Shown piece after piece: positions 25,542 through 34,351 of a stretch of 64,000 bases of DNA; the stretch's first letter is position 1; every line of letters begins with the position of its first letter. Where the stretch lies: positions 1 through 64,000 of the forward strand of contig JADJYX010000002.1 of assembly GCA_016719535.1 (NCBI GenBank). Reading direction: 5' to 3'. This stretch comes from Rubrivivax sp. (GTDB lineage: Bacteria > Pseudomonadota > Gammaproteobacteria > Burkholderiales > Burkholderiaceae_C). The notes beneath the pieces are model-generated. The model searched no databases, had not been told where the DNA came from, and worked only from the letters and a program-made list of their open reading frames with translations. The position numbers and the translations under genes were made by a program.

Positions 25542-27959
25542 TCACGGTTCGCCCAGCAGGCTGGCGTCGTTCGGGTTGGTCGGGCTGGGCTGGCCACTCT
25601 CGCTGATGACCACGCCTTCGCTGATCACCACGCCCTCGCTGATCACCACGCCCTCGCTGATGACGACGCCTTCGCTGATGACGACGCCTTCGCTGATGAC
25701 CACGCCTTCGCTGATCACCACGCCCTCGCTGATCACCACGCCGCTGCCGCTGGCCAGCCAGGTCGACAGCGTCTGGGTGGGCATGAAGGCGCCCGTCTTG
25801 CCGAGCCAGGAACTGCTGCCGAGCAGCGAATTCGCCGACATCACGCCCGAGGTGACCAGCCACTGGTTGCCCGCCGCGGCCTCGACGATGCTCTTGGGAT
25901 AGGTATTGCCGGGAATGCCGCTGGCTGCCGGCCAGTAGGTCACCGTGCGCCGCCGGGCGATGTCGCGCACCCAGGTCAGCCGATGGTCGTAGATCGGCTG
26001 GTATTTCGTAAACAGCGCGGAACCGCTGAGGAGATGGCTGCCCCCGGCAAAGACGATGCGGCTCCAGTTGAAGGTCTGGCCGTTGACGGTGGTACTGGCC
26101 GCGGGCATCGTCTTGCCGGGGGCCAGCAGGTTTGCACCGGCAGTGATCTTGCCCGCCTCGACGGCGGAGGCCACGTCGGTGCGCAGCGCCTGCGCCAGCT
26201 GGACCGCGCCGCTGACGTTGAGCAGGCCGGCCCCTTGTTGCAGCAGGTTGGCGCCGACGATGGGCTGGGCGCTGTACTGCAGGATGGCCTTGATCATCGG
26301 CGGCGTGAGCCCCGGATTGGCCTGCAGCAGCAGCGCCGCGGTGCCGGCGACGACCGGCGCGGCCACCGAGGTGCCCGACAGCATCATCACCGACTCACCG
26401 CCCACGCTGCTGGTGCCCGCGATCTTCGTCAGTTGCGGGTGGGTCGCCGGCAGCAGGCTCGGCAGCACGCGCGTCCAGTTGTCGACCGACCGGGCGCCGA
26501 GGATCTTGTTGCCGGGCGCCACGAGGTCGGGCTTGAGCAGGTTGTCGATGCGCCGCACGCCCCTGGCGTCGACATAGGAGCCGCGCGTCGGGCCGCGGGA
26601 GCTGAAGAAGTTGACACTGTCGTCGCTGCGCTGTGCCGTGCCCTTGATGTTGGCCGAGCCGACGGTGATCACCGACGGATCATGCCCGGGCGAGCTGACG
26701 GTGCCGTAGCGCTCCTTGCCGTCGGCACCGAGCCCGAAGTTGCCGGCGGCCACGACCACCGTGATGCCGGCGGCGACGGCGCTGCGGGCAGCGCGGGCGA
26801 GCGGATCGGTCTGCCAGGTCTCGGTGGAGTCAGCGGCCAGGCTCAGGTTCATCACCCGGATGTTGTAGGTGCGGGCGTGTTAGATCACCCAGTCGATGCC
26901 GGCCAGCACGTCGGACAGTTGCCCGAACCCCTTGTGGTCGAGGACGGCGATGTCGAAGAGACTGGCGCCCGGTGCGATGCCGGTGGTGTCGAGTGTCTGT
27001 TTGAAGTCGCGCCCGGCGGCGACCGCCGCCACGTGGGTGCCATGGCCGTAGGCATCGGACATCGGCAGGCGCGAGCCGTCGATCTTCGCCTCGTAGGTCG
27101 CCATCGTCGGGCTGCCGGGATACAGCGACGCCGAGGTGTCGACGCCTGGGGTCCAGTCCTTGGTACCCGCCGCGGTGGCATCGCCCGCCAACAGGAAGTT
27201 GACGCTCTTGCGCACGCGGGAGACGCCGGCCGCGTCGTTGAACAGCTGGTGCTTCGGCATCACGCCGGAATCCAGAACCGCGATGCCGACGCCGCTGCCG
27301 TCGAGCCCGCTGTAGCCGACGGCGGTGCCCGAACGTGTGCGCACGCCGCTCGCGCCGCTGGCCTGTTCGAGCAGGCTGGGCGTGAGCGAGGTGGCGGTGC
27401 GCGCCGTCATGCGGTTGGGCGAGATGCCCTGCACGTCGGCCAGCGCCGCGATGTCGATCACACGCCTGGCGGGCAGCAGCACCGACAGCGCGGTCACCGA
27501 CGTATAGCGGAAATAGACCGAGCCACCCAGGGCCAGCACGCTCTGGCGCAGACTGCTCAACTCGGGATCGGCGCTCGCCGACGCGACGACGATGGCCTTG
27601 ACGTGGCGCACGCCGTTGATGTCGCGCACCCAGCTGCTGTAGGTCGGGGTCGCAGCCGCCGAGATCGCCGCCTGCAGGTCAGCGGCGACCTTGGCCGACG
27701 CCGGCACGGTGGCGAAGTCCGTGGTCGTCGTCGATGGCGACGTGGTGGTCGTCGACGACACCAGGGTCTTGGTCGCCGCCTTCGCGGCCAGGGCCGGCGC
27801 AGCGCTGAATACGGAGAGGGCGAGCGCGGCACCGGCCACCAGGGCAGCGACGTGGAATCCCCGTTGCCGGAGAGGGACGATCGGAGCTTGAGTCATGTGG
27901 CGCGGGGCGGTTGGCGTTGTGGCCGGCGGCAAGGCGGATGGGGTTCGGTGGTCGCGCAT
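25542..27959 (-). pseudogene. secreted subtilase (S8) with in-frame TAA
   Basis: A paralogue of the upstream subtilase. The catalytic Asp (IAVLDSGV) and His (YGHGTHVA) lie before, and Ser (LSGTSVAAP) after, an in-frame TAA at 26880-26882. The paralogue has TAC (Tyr321) at the equivalent place, so a single base change explains it; the frame is otherwise continuous. A truncated product would lack the serine. The start at 27959 is preferred because GGAGAG precedes it and it overlaps the upstream stop (TGATG). A signal peptide lies ~21 residues further (ATG 27896 is an alternative). The C terminus has eight VVISEG-type hexapeptides. Confidence 0.88.
25602..25742 (-). repeat. 18-bp minisatellite, eight units, in the first subtilase
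   Basis: Eight tandem units (seven full and one partial) of an 18-base repeat such as GCTGATCACCACGCCCTC on the plus strand, each coding for one VVISEG hexapeptide. Units differ by a few silent or near-silent changes. No spacers, so not CRISPR. Confidence 0.95.
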
Positions 27960-30277
27960 CACGGCTCTCCGAGCAGGCTGGCGTCGTTGCCGTTCGTCGG
28001 GTTGGGCTGGCCGCTCTCGCTGAGCACCAGGCCCTCGCTGAGCACCAGCCCTTCGCTGAGCACCAGGCCTTCGCTCAAGACCAGGCCCTCGCTGAGGACG
28101 AGACCTTCGCTCAGCACCAGGCCTTCGCTGAGCACCAGACCCTCGCTCAGCACCAGCCCTTCGCTGAGCACGAGCCCGCTGCCCGAGGTCAGCCAGCTGC
28201 TGAGCGTGGCGGCGGGGATGAAGGTGCCGGTCTTGCCGAGCCAGGAGCTGTCGCCGGCCAGCGAGGTGGCCTGCACCGCACCCGCGGTGACCAGCGGCTG
28301 GTTGCCCGCCGGCGCCCAGGTGACGGCCTTGACGAAGGTGTTGGCCGGCACGCCGGTGGCTGCGGGCCAGTAGCTCACCGTGTGGCGACGCGCCACCTTG
28401 CCGGCCCACACCAGGCGGTGGTCCCAGATCGGCTGGTACTTGCTGAACAGCGCCGTGCCGCTGACGACCTGGTTGCCGCCGACATAGGCGATGCGGCTCC
28501 AGTTGAAGCTCTGGCCGTTGACCGTGGACGTGGCGGCCGGCAGCGTCTTGCCGGCGGCCAGCAGGTTGGCCCCGGAGGCCACGGTGCCGGCCTCGACGGC
28601 GGTCTTGAGGTCGCTGCGCAGCACGCTTGCGAGCTTGACCGCACCGTCGACATTGAGCAGGCCCGCACCCTGCTGCAGCAGGTTCGCCTGGGGCAGCGGC
28701 TGTGCGCTGTACTGCAGGATGGCTTTGATCAGCGGCGGCGTGAGCCCCGGGTTGGCCTGCAGCATCAACGCCACCGTGCCCGAGACCACCGGTGCGGCGA
28801 CCGAGGTGCCGCTGAGCATCATCAGCGATGCCGCCTGCTGCTGGTTGGCGCCGGCCACGCTGGTCAGCGACGGATAGGCCAGCGGCAGGTGGGCGCGGCT
28901 GGTCATCGAATCGCTGTCGGTGGCAAGCGCTCCGATCACCTTGTTGCCCGGCGCCACCAGGTCGGGCTTGAGCAGGTTGTCGAGGCGGCGCACGCCCGCG
29001 GCGTCGGTGTAGGCGCCACGGGTCGGGCCTCGCGAGCTGAAGAAGTTGATCGTGTCGTCGAGGCGTGCCGCGGTGCCCTTCATGTTGCTGGAGCCGACCG
29101 TGATCACCGACGGGTCATGGCCCGGCGAACTGACGGTGCCGTAGCGCTGCGCGCCGTTGCTGCCCTGGCCGAAGTTGCCGGCCGCCACCACCACCGTGAT
29201 GCCGGCGGCCACCGCGCTGCGCACCGCGCGCGCCAGCGGGTCGGTCTGCCAGCTCTCGGTCGAGTCCGCGGCCAGGCTCAGGTTCATCACGCGGATGTTG
29301 TATTCCCTGGCGTGGTAGATCACCCAGTCGATGCCGGCGAGCACGTCGCTCACCTGGCCGTAGCCCTTGCCGTCGAGCACTTTGACGTCATAGACGTTCG
29401 CGCCAGGAGCGATGCCGGTGCTATCGGTAAATCCACCGCTGTTGAAGTCGCGCCCGGCGGCCACGCCTGCCACATGCGTGCCGTGGCCGTAGCCGTCGAC
29501 GTGGTAGGCGTTCGTATTGTTCAGACTCGATTCGAAGGTCGTGCGCGTGGCCCCGCCCGGGGCCATCGAGGTGGTGGCGTCGATCCCCGGCGTCCAGTCC
29601 TTGACGCCCACCGCGGTGGCGTCACCGACCTTGAGGAAGTCGATCGCGCGCTTGACGCGGGTCTTGCCCTGCCAGTCCTTGAACAGGTTGTGCTTCCACA
29701 TCACGCCCGAGTCGAGTATGGCGATGCCGATGCCGCTGCCGTCCAGGCCGCTGTAGTAGATGCTGTTGGACTCCGTGCGCGTGCGTACCGCGGGCACCCC
29801 GGTGACCCGTTCGAGCAGGCTCGGTGTCATCGACACGCCGGTGCGGGCGGTGAGCCGGTTCGGCGAGATGCCCTGCACGTCGCTGCGCGCAGCAATCGCC
29901 GCCACCTGGTGCGCCGGCAGCAGCACCGACAGCGCGGTCACCGACATGTAGCGCATGTACACCGTGCCGCCCTTGGCCAGCACGTCGGCGCGCAACGCGC
30001 CGAGTTCAGGGTCGCCGCTGTTGCTGATCACCAGCACCTTCACATGGCGCACACCGTTGACGTCCTTGGCCCAGCTCAGCGAGGGCGTGGTGGGCGCGGC
30101 GATCACCTGCTGCAGGTCGGCAGCGATCTTCGACGAAGCGGTCTGCGCGTGCAGCGGCGGCGCGAGCGAGATCAGCGCGGCCGACAGCAGCAGCGTGGCG
30201 CCGAGCTTGAACAGCGTGCGCCGGGCGGTCAGCGTGAGGTGGCCGAGCGGGTCGACGGATCGGGAGGCGGCAGTCAT
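27959..30277 (-). CDS. secreted subtilisin-like serine protease (S8) with hexapeptide-repeat tail
   Basis: A 772-residue intact subtilase. The N terminus has an RRTLFK twin-arginine-like signal peptide (residues ~1-45). A prodomain-like region (~50-165) precedes the catalytic domain with Asp189 (AILDSGV), His265 (GHGTHVAG) and Ser492 (LSGTSVAAP). A C-terminal beta region follows, then nine LVLSEG hexapeptides (28019-28177), ending with NGNDASLLGEP, almost the same end as the paralogue. The ribosome site AGGGGAACTGAC before ATG 30277 is strong. Expected to be exported and to act outside the cytoplasm; the substrate is unknown. It is the first gene of a minus-strand run into its paralogue and the two GGDEF-EAL genes. 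Confidence 0.92.
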   Translation of the reverse strand: MTAASRSVDPLGHLTLTARRTLFKLGATLLLSAALISLAPPLHAQTASSKIAADLQQVIAAPTTPSLSWAKDVNGVRHVKVLVISNSGDPELGALRADVLAKGGTVYMRYMSVTALSVLLPAHQVAAIAARSDVQGISPNRLTARTGVSMTPSLLERVTGVPAVRTRTESNSIYYSGLDGSGIGIAILDSGVMWKHNLFKDWQGKTRVKRAIDFLKVGDATAVGVKDWTPGIDATTSMAPGGATRTTFESSLNNTNAYHVDGYGHGTHVAGVAAGRDFNSGGFTDSTGIAPGANVYDVKVLDGKGYGQVSDVLAGIDWVIYHAREYNIRVMNLSLAADSTESWQTDPLARAVRSAVAAGITVVVAAGNFGQGSNGAQRYGTVSSPGHDPSVITVGSSNMKGTAARLDDTINFFSSRGPTRGAYTDAAGVRRLDNLLKPDLVAPGNKVIGALATDSDSMTSRAHLPLAYPSLTSVAGANQQQAASLMMLSGTSVAAPVVSGTVALMLQANPGLTPPLIKAILQYSAQPLPQANLLQQGAGLLNVDGAVKLASVLRSDLKTAVEAGTVASGANLLAAGKTLPAATSTVNGQSFNWSRIAYVGGNQVVSGTALFSKYQPIWDHRLVWAGKVARRHTVSYWPAATGVPANTFVKAVTWAPAGNQPLVTAGAVQATSLAGDSSWLGKTGTFIPAATLSSWLTSGSGLVLSEGLVLSEGLVLSEGLVLSEGLVLSEGLVLSEGLVLSEGLVLSEGLVLSESGQPNPTNGNDASLLGEP
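28019..28177 (-). repeat. 18-bp minisatellite, nine units, in the second subtilase
   Basis: Eight full and one partial 18-base units such as GCTGAGCACCAGGCCCTC on the plus strand, each coding for LVLSEG. The period and reading frame are the same as in the paralogue, but the unit sequence differs, which suggests expansion after divergence or within-gene homogenisation. Confidence 0.95.
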
Positions 30278-30543
30278 GTCAGTTCCCCTGGGTGGCGAGG
30301 GGCGCGGCCCGCGAAGGGCTGCGCAAAGGCTGGGTACTGCTGGCGCCGCGGTTGGCTCATGGGCCACCCCCGCAGACTGGTCACGATCGCAGCTGACTGA
30401 GTGCCACCCCTGCGATACGGACGGGGTCCATTGTGCGGCGGCCCGATGCCCCGTAACCATTGGCAACCCGGCCAAATGCGATCTCTGCACGCTTTGCGGC
30501 GCTGACGCCAGCGGGTGGATCCCGCGATCTGGACGATGGCGGC

Positions 30544-30650
30544 CTGGTGGGCATCGTGACGCCGGCGGATTTCACGCGCGACGAGCTGCGTGTGATCAGC
30601 GGCCGCATCGGCAGCCTGATGACGCGCCAGGTGCGCGTGGCACGCGCCGG
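30544..30650 (+). repeat. second copy of the CBS-gene segment
   Basis: Matches 19751-19857 at 101 of 107 positions. Read in the same frame it gives LVGIVTPADFTRDE and RQVRVARAG with no stop. It is cut off on both sides: no HPP domain upstream and no second CBS motif downstream. Confidence 0.9.
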
Positions 30651-30876
30651 CACCCAGGCCCTGCTGCAGCCACGGCGTTTCCACCAGCCCGGGGGCGACG
30701 GCGCTGACACGCACCTGCGGGCCGAGCGCGCGCGTGGCCTGGAAGGCGCCGGTGACGTTGAGGTCGTGGATGCGGTGGAAATCGGCGACCTGCAGACCGT
30801 CCAGGCCAGGCAGCGGCACGAAGGTGGTGGTGCCCGACGACGAACCCGTGACGTCACAGACCCTGCGCCCGCTCAT
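30651..30876 (-). pseudogene. decayed short-chain dehydrogenase fragment
   Basis: Read on the minus strand, this gives FHRIHDLNVTGAFQATRAL joined directly to GPQVRVSAVAPGLVETPW. The first half is the N-V-G-F segment of SDR helix 4 and the second is the late VxAVxPGxxxTP motif. The intervening catalytic Ser/Tyr/Lys region is missing, so this is an internally deleted remnant. It directly abuts the CBS fragment, making a junction of two gene pieces. The rest of the gap 30278-30942 shows nothing recognisable. Confidence 0.75.
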
Positions 30877-30942
30877 GCGCGACCTGCCGCATCGTCGGGC
30901 GAAGCCGACCCTATGCCCGGGCGCCGGGCTGCCGGGCCGGCC

Positions 30943-32067
30943 TCAGACCGGGCCGCCGGCCCAGCGCCGCACCTGCTGGCGCACCACCTCGGCCAGCAGG
31001 CCCTCGCGCTGGCGCACGCCGCGCAGCCAGGCGGCGTCGTTGCCGGTGGCCAGCAGTTCGGTGCGCAGCAGCTTCAGGCCGTCCTCGGCGTGCAGCGCGA
31101 TGGCATGCGATTCGATCTTCGCGAAGCTGTCGATGATGTCGTCGCGCAGCAGGCGGTGTTCACCCGTGGACGGGTCGACATAGGTGCCCTCGGGCCCGAA
31201 CCGGCAGGCCTGGAAACGGTTGAACGTATAGGGCAGGTAGTCGTCCTCGTGCAGCGTGAAGGGCCGCTCGGTGCGCAGCCAGCGCGCCAGGCACTGGATA
31301 TAGGCGGCCAGCGCCGCAGCCTTCTCGATGGTCAGCGGGGTGTCGAGCACGCGCACCTCGATGGTGCCGAATTCGGGCTTGGGCCGGATGTCCCAGTAGA
31401 AGTCCTTCATGCTGGTGACGACGCCGGTGCGCGTCATCTTGGCGAAGAAGCTGCCGAAGTCGTCCCAGGTGGTGACGAAGGGCGCGCGGCCCGAGAGCGG
31501 GAAGGCAAAGACCGAATTCAGCCGCGCCGAATGGAAGCCGGTGTCCTCGCCCTGCACGAAGGGCGATGCCGCGGCCAGCGCGATCAGGTGCGGGATGAAG
31601 CGCGACAGGCCGTGCAGCAGCACCAGCGCCTCGTCGGCGCTCGGGCAGCCCACGTGCACATGCTGGCCGAAGATCGTGAACTGCTTGGACAGGTAGCCGT
31701 ACAGCGCCGACACCTGGTGGAAGCGCGGTGTTTCGTAGATGCGCTGGCGGCTCCAGTGCTGGAAGGGGTGCGTTCCGCCGCCGCACAGGCCGACGTCGAG
31801 CCGCTGCGCGGCATCGAGCAGCGCAGCGCGGATCTCGCCCAGTTCGGACAGCACCTGCGCGTGCCGGGTGCACACGCCGGTGGCGAGCTCGATCATGCTG
31901 CGCGTGATCTCGGGCTTGACGTCGCCGGGGATGCGGCGGCCCTGCATCAGCCGCATCAGGTCGGCGGCCTGCGGCGAGAGGTCGTAATCCTGCAGGTTGA
32001 CGATCTGCAGCTCGAGCTCGACGCCCAGGCTGAGGTCGCGCGAGGTGGCAAAGGCTTCGAGGCTCAT
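30943..32067 (-). CDS. YbdK-type carboxylate-amine ligase (glutamate-cysteine ligase family 2)
   Basis: A 374-residue YbdK/GCS2 family enzyme. It has LGVELELQIVN (the Glu metal-binding motif), GGTHPFQHW, FGQHVHVGCPS and TIEVRVLDTP, all typical. Family members couple a carboxylate (often glutamate) to an amine using ATP and can show weak gamma-glutamylcysteine ligase activity. It follows the antiporter gene with an ATGA overlap (32064-32067), so transcription and possibly function are linked. Confidence 0.92.
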   Translation of the reverse strand: MSLEAFATSRDLSLGVELELQIVNLQDYDLSPQAADLMRLMQGRRIPGDVKPEITRSMIELATGVCTRHAQVLSELGEIRAALLDAAQRLDVGLCGGGTHPFQHWSRQRIYETPRFHQVSALYGYLSKQFTIFGQHVHVGCPSADEALVLLHGLSRFIPHLIALAAASPFVQGEDTGFHSARLNSVFAFPLSGRAPFVTTWDDFGSFFAKMTRTGVVTSMKDFYWDIRPKPEFGTIEVRVLDTPLTIEKAAALAAYIQCLARWLRTERPFTLHEDDYLPYTFNRFQACRFGPEGTYVDPSTGEHRLLRDDIIDSFAKIESHAIALHAEDGLKLLRTELLATGNDAAWLRGVRQREGLLAEVVRQQVRRWAGGPV

Positions 32068-33275
32068 CGTGTCTCCGGAGGGGCGGGTGGCAGTTCACCG
32101 GCCAGGCGCAGCGCCAGCTGCACGGCAATCGGCCCCAGCAGTTCCAGCACCACCAGCGCCGTCAGCAGCACCGGCGCCACCTGCACCGCGACCGCGGGCA
32201 GCGCCAGCCACAGCTCGCCCAGCATCACCAGCGCCGCGGCCGACAGCGGCGTCAGCGTGATCGACAGCGCCAGCGCCTGGCGGGCACTGCTGCCCGACCA
32301 GCGGCCCAGCAGCAGCACCGCCGCGCCCTTGGCCAGCGAGCGCGCCAGCACCAGCGCCAGTGCCGCCACGCCGCCGGCGGCCAGCAGCCCCGGCGACCAC
32401 AGCGCACCCAGGTAGACGAACAGCAGCAGCACCAGCACGCCGCCGGCGGTGCCGAAGTGGCGCGGCCACACCCAGGGGCGCTCGGTGGTGTTGCGCAGCA
32501 TCAGCCCGGCCAGCAGCGGCACCAGCAGCGTCGAGAAGCCCAGCCAGCGCGCCACGCCCACCGCCAGCAGCACCAGGCCCAGCAGCAGCAGCACCGCGCT
32601 CTCGTTGAGCAGGTCCATGCGCCGCGCCACGCGCGCCACCGCCAGCGCCAGGGCCGCCGCCAGCACCAGCGCGCCGGCACTGGACACCGCCAGCGCGCCG
32701 ACCGCCTGCCACCAGCCCGGTTCGCCGTCGGCCAGCAGCACGAGCTTCAGCACGATGAAGGCCAGCACCGCATAGAGCGTATTGAGCGCCGTCAGGTGCG
32801 TCATGCGCTGCGTCACCTGGCCGTCGGCGCCAAGCTCCAGCGCCACGCGGCCGGCGACCGCGGCCGACGCCGGCACCGCCAGCACGGCGGCACTGGCCGC
32901 CACTGCCGGCGGCAGGTCCAGCAACCACAGCACAGCGTAGACGGCGGCCGCGGTGCCCGTGGCTTCCAGCAGGCTGGTGGCCAGCAGGCCCGGGTTGTGG
33001 CGCAGCCAGCGCAGGCGCACGCGGGTGCCGATCTCGAACAGCAGCAGCGCCAGCGCGAGGTCGATCACCCAGCGGGCGGTGTCGGGCAGGGGCAGGCTCA
33101 GGTGCAGGCCGGCAGCGGCCGCGCCGGCACCGGCCAGCGTATAGCCGAGCACCCGCGGCCAGCGCGTGGTGCGCGCGATCGCCTCGCCCATCAGCGCACC
33201 GGCCAGCAGCACGGCGGCCAGCCACACCACCTCGCCCGGCGGACCCGGCGGATGGGGCCAGGTCCAGGCGTCCAT
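32064..33275 (-). CDS. CPA2-type cation/proton antiporter
   Basis: A 403-residue integral membrane protein with 11-12 predicted helices, of the Na+/H+ exchanger (Kef/CPA2-like) family, without a C-terminal TrkA domain. The family-like DLALALLLFEIGTRVRL segment and LGFSTLLVPLLAGLMLRN are seen. It overlaps the YbdK-type gene by four bases. In Kef systems glutathione or related adducts gate the channel; a link with the peptide ligase-type neighbour is only a suggestion. Confidence 0.88.
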   Translation of the reverse strand: MDAWTWPHPPGPPGEVVWLAAVLLAGALMGEAIARTTRWPRVLGYTLAGAGAAAAGLHLSLPLPDTARWVIDLALALLLFEIGTRVRLRWLRHNPGLLATSLLEATGTAAAVYAVLWLLDLPPAVAASAAVLAVPASAAVAGRVALELGADGQVTQRMTHLTALNTLYAVLAFIVLKLVLLADGEPGWWQAVGALAVSSAGALVLAAALALAVARVARRMDLLNESAVLLLLGLVLLAVGVARWLGFSTLLVPLLAGLMLRNTTERPWVWPRHFGTAGGVLVLLLFVYLGALWSPGLLAAGGVAALALVLARSLAKGAAVLLLGRWSGSSARQALALSITLTPLSAAALVMLGELWLALPAVAVQVAPVLLTALVVLELLGPIAVQLALRLAGELPPAPPETR

Positions 33276-33446
33276 GGCGTCTCCTCGTTGTCGTGGGCGC
33301 CTTGGCAGACGCGGACTCGCATTTTACATTTGTCCGCATGTATTGAGCGAGACGACCCTGCTGGCGATGGGTGCAAGCCGGCTTGCCCGTACCCGCAGGC
33401 GTCGGCGTAGCATGCCGCGCTGCCCCTGCCACCGCCATCCACGCGC

Positions 33447-34274
33447 ATGAAACTCAAACCCATGGGCCCCGCGATCGGGGCCATCGTCGAGGACATCGAC
33501 CTGACGCGCCCGCTGTGCGACGACGACCACGCCGCGCTGCACGCGGCGCTGTTGCAGCACCAGGTGCTGTTCTTCGAGAACCAGCCCGTCACGCCGCGGC
33601 AGCAGCGCGACCTGGCGGCGCGCTTCGGCGACCTGCACATCCACCCGGTCTACCCGCAGCACCCCGAGGTGCCCGAGATCATCCTGCTCGACACCAGCCG
33701 GGACAACCCGCCCGACAACGACAACTGGCACACCGACGTCACCTTCATCGAGACGCCGCCGATGGGCGCGGTGCTGTCGGCGCAGCTGCTGCCGGCCAGC
33801 GGCGGCGACACGCTGTGGGCGAGCGGCATCGCCGCCTACGAGGCGCTGTCCGAACCCTTCCGCAGGATGCTGGATCCGCTGAGCGCCGAGCACGACTTCC
33901 TGCAGTCCTTCCCCGCCTGGCGCTTCGCGCGCACGCCCGCCGAACGCGTGCGCTGGGAAGCGGCGCGCGACAAGCACCCGCCGGTGGTGCACCCGGTGAT
34001 CCGCACCCACCCCGAGAGCGGGCGCCGCGGCCTGTTCGTCAGCGAAGGCTTCACCAGCCGCATCGTCGAGCTCGACAAGAAGGAAAGCGACGCCGTGCTG
34101 GCCCACCTGCGCGTGCATGTCGCCAAGCCCGAATTCACGGTGCGCTGGCGCTGGAAGCGCCACGACCTGGTCTTCTGGGACAACCGCCTGACGCAGCACT
34201 ACGCCAGCGCCGACTACCTGCCGCAGCGGCGCGTGATGCACCGCGCGACCATCCTCGGCGAGAAGCCGTTCTGA
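33447..34274 (+). CDS. TauD/TfdA family Fe(II)/2-oxoglutarate dioxygenase
   Basis: A 275-residue dioxygenase. The facial triad is His95-X-Asp97 in NWHTDVTF and His251 (TQHYA), with Arg266 in the HRATI motif. TauD releases sulfite from taurine, TfdA cleaves 2,4-D; the substrate here is not fixed by sequence. No tauABC genes are nearby. The gap upstream (33276-33446) contains a TACAT-N9-ATGTA-like symmetric element at about 33325 that could be an operator. The start at 33447 follows directly after a CGC-rich stretch without a strong ribosome site. Confidence 0.92.
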   Translation: MKLKPMGPAIGAIVEDIDLTRPLCDDDHAALHAALLQHQVLFFENQPVTPRQQRDLAARFGDLHIHPVYPQHPEVPEIILLDTSRDNPPDNDNWHTDVTFIETPPMGAVLSAQLLPASGGDTLWASGIAAYEALSEPFRRMLDPLSAEHDFLQSFPAWRFARTPAERVRWEAARDKHPPVVHPVIRTHPESGRRGLFVSEGFTSRIVELDKKESDAVLAHLRVHVAKPEFTVRWRWKRHDLVFWDNRLTQHYASADYLPQRRVMHRATILGEKPF

Positions 34275-34278
34275 CCGG

Positions 34279-34344
34279 CCCGCGCGCGCCGGACGCGCGC
34301 GGGCGTTCGCGAGGCGCAAGACCGTCCGCAGGGACGGCCTTGCG
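34279..34344. terminator. paired hairpins between convergent genes
   Basis: Two stems: CCCGCGCGCG with CGCGCGCGGG (34279-34303) and CGCAAG-A-CCGTCC with GGACGG-C-CTTGCG (34315-34344). They lie between the dioxygenase stop and the thioesterase stop. No T run follows, so this may be a bidirectional, weak or factor-aided terminator. Confidence 0.5.
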
Positions 34345-34351
34345 TTCACGC

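Noticed and set aside
17287..26882. Reassignment of UAA to an amino acid
   Set aside because: The kelch and subtilase genes each have one in-frame TAA, but yebC ends at a normal position with TAA, and the tyrosine codon in the subtilase paralogue is explained by one base change.
25602..28177. CRISPR-like tandem repeats
   Set aside because: Repeats are contiguous 18-mers without spacers and lie inside coding frames, giving hexapeptide repeats.
25362..28373. 1003-codon open frame on the plus strand opposite the subtilase
   Set aside because: Shadow frame; the long tandem repeats of Ala/Asp/His come from reading the 18-bp minisatellite and GC-rich codons in another frame.
33325..33346. TACAT/ATGTA symmetric element before the dioxygenase gene as an operator
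   Set aside because: Half-sites are short and there is no neighbouring regulator gene, so it is mentioned only in passing.
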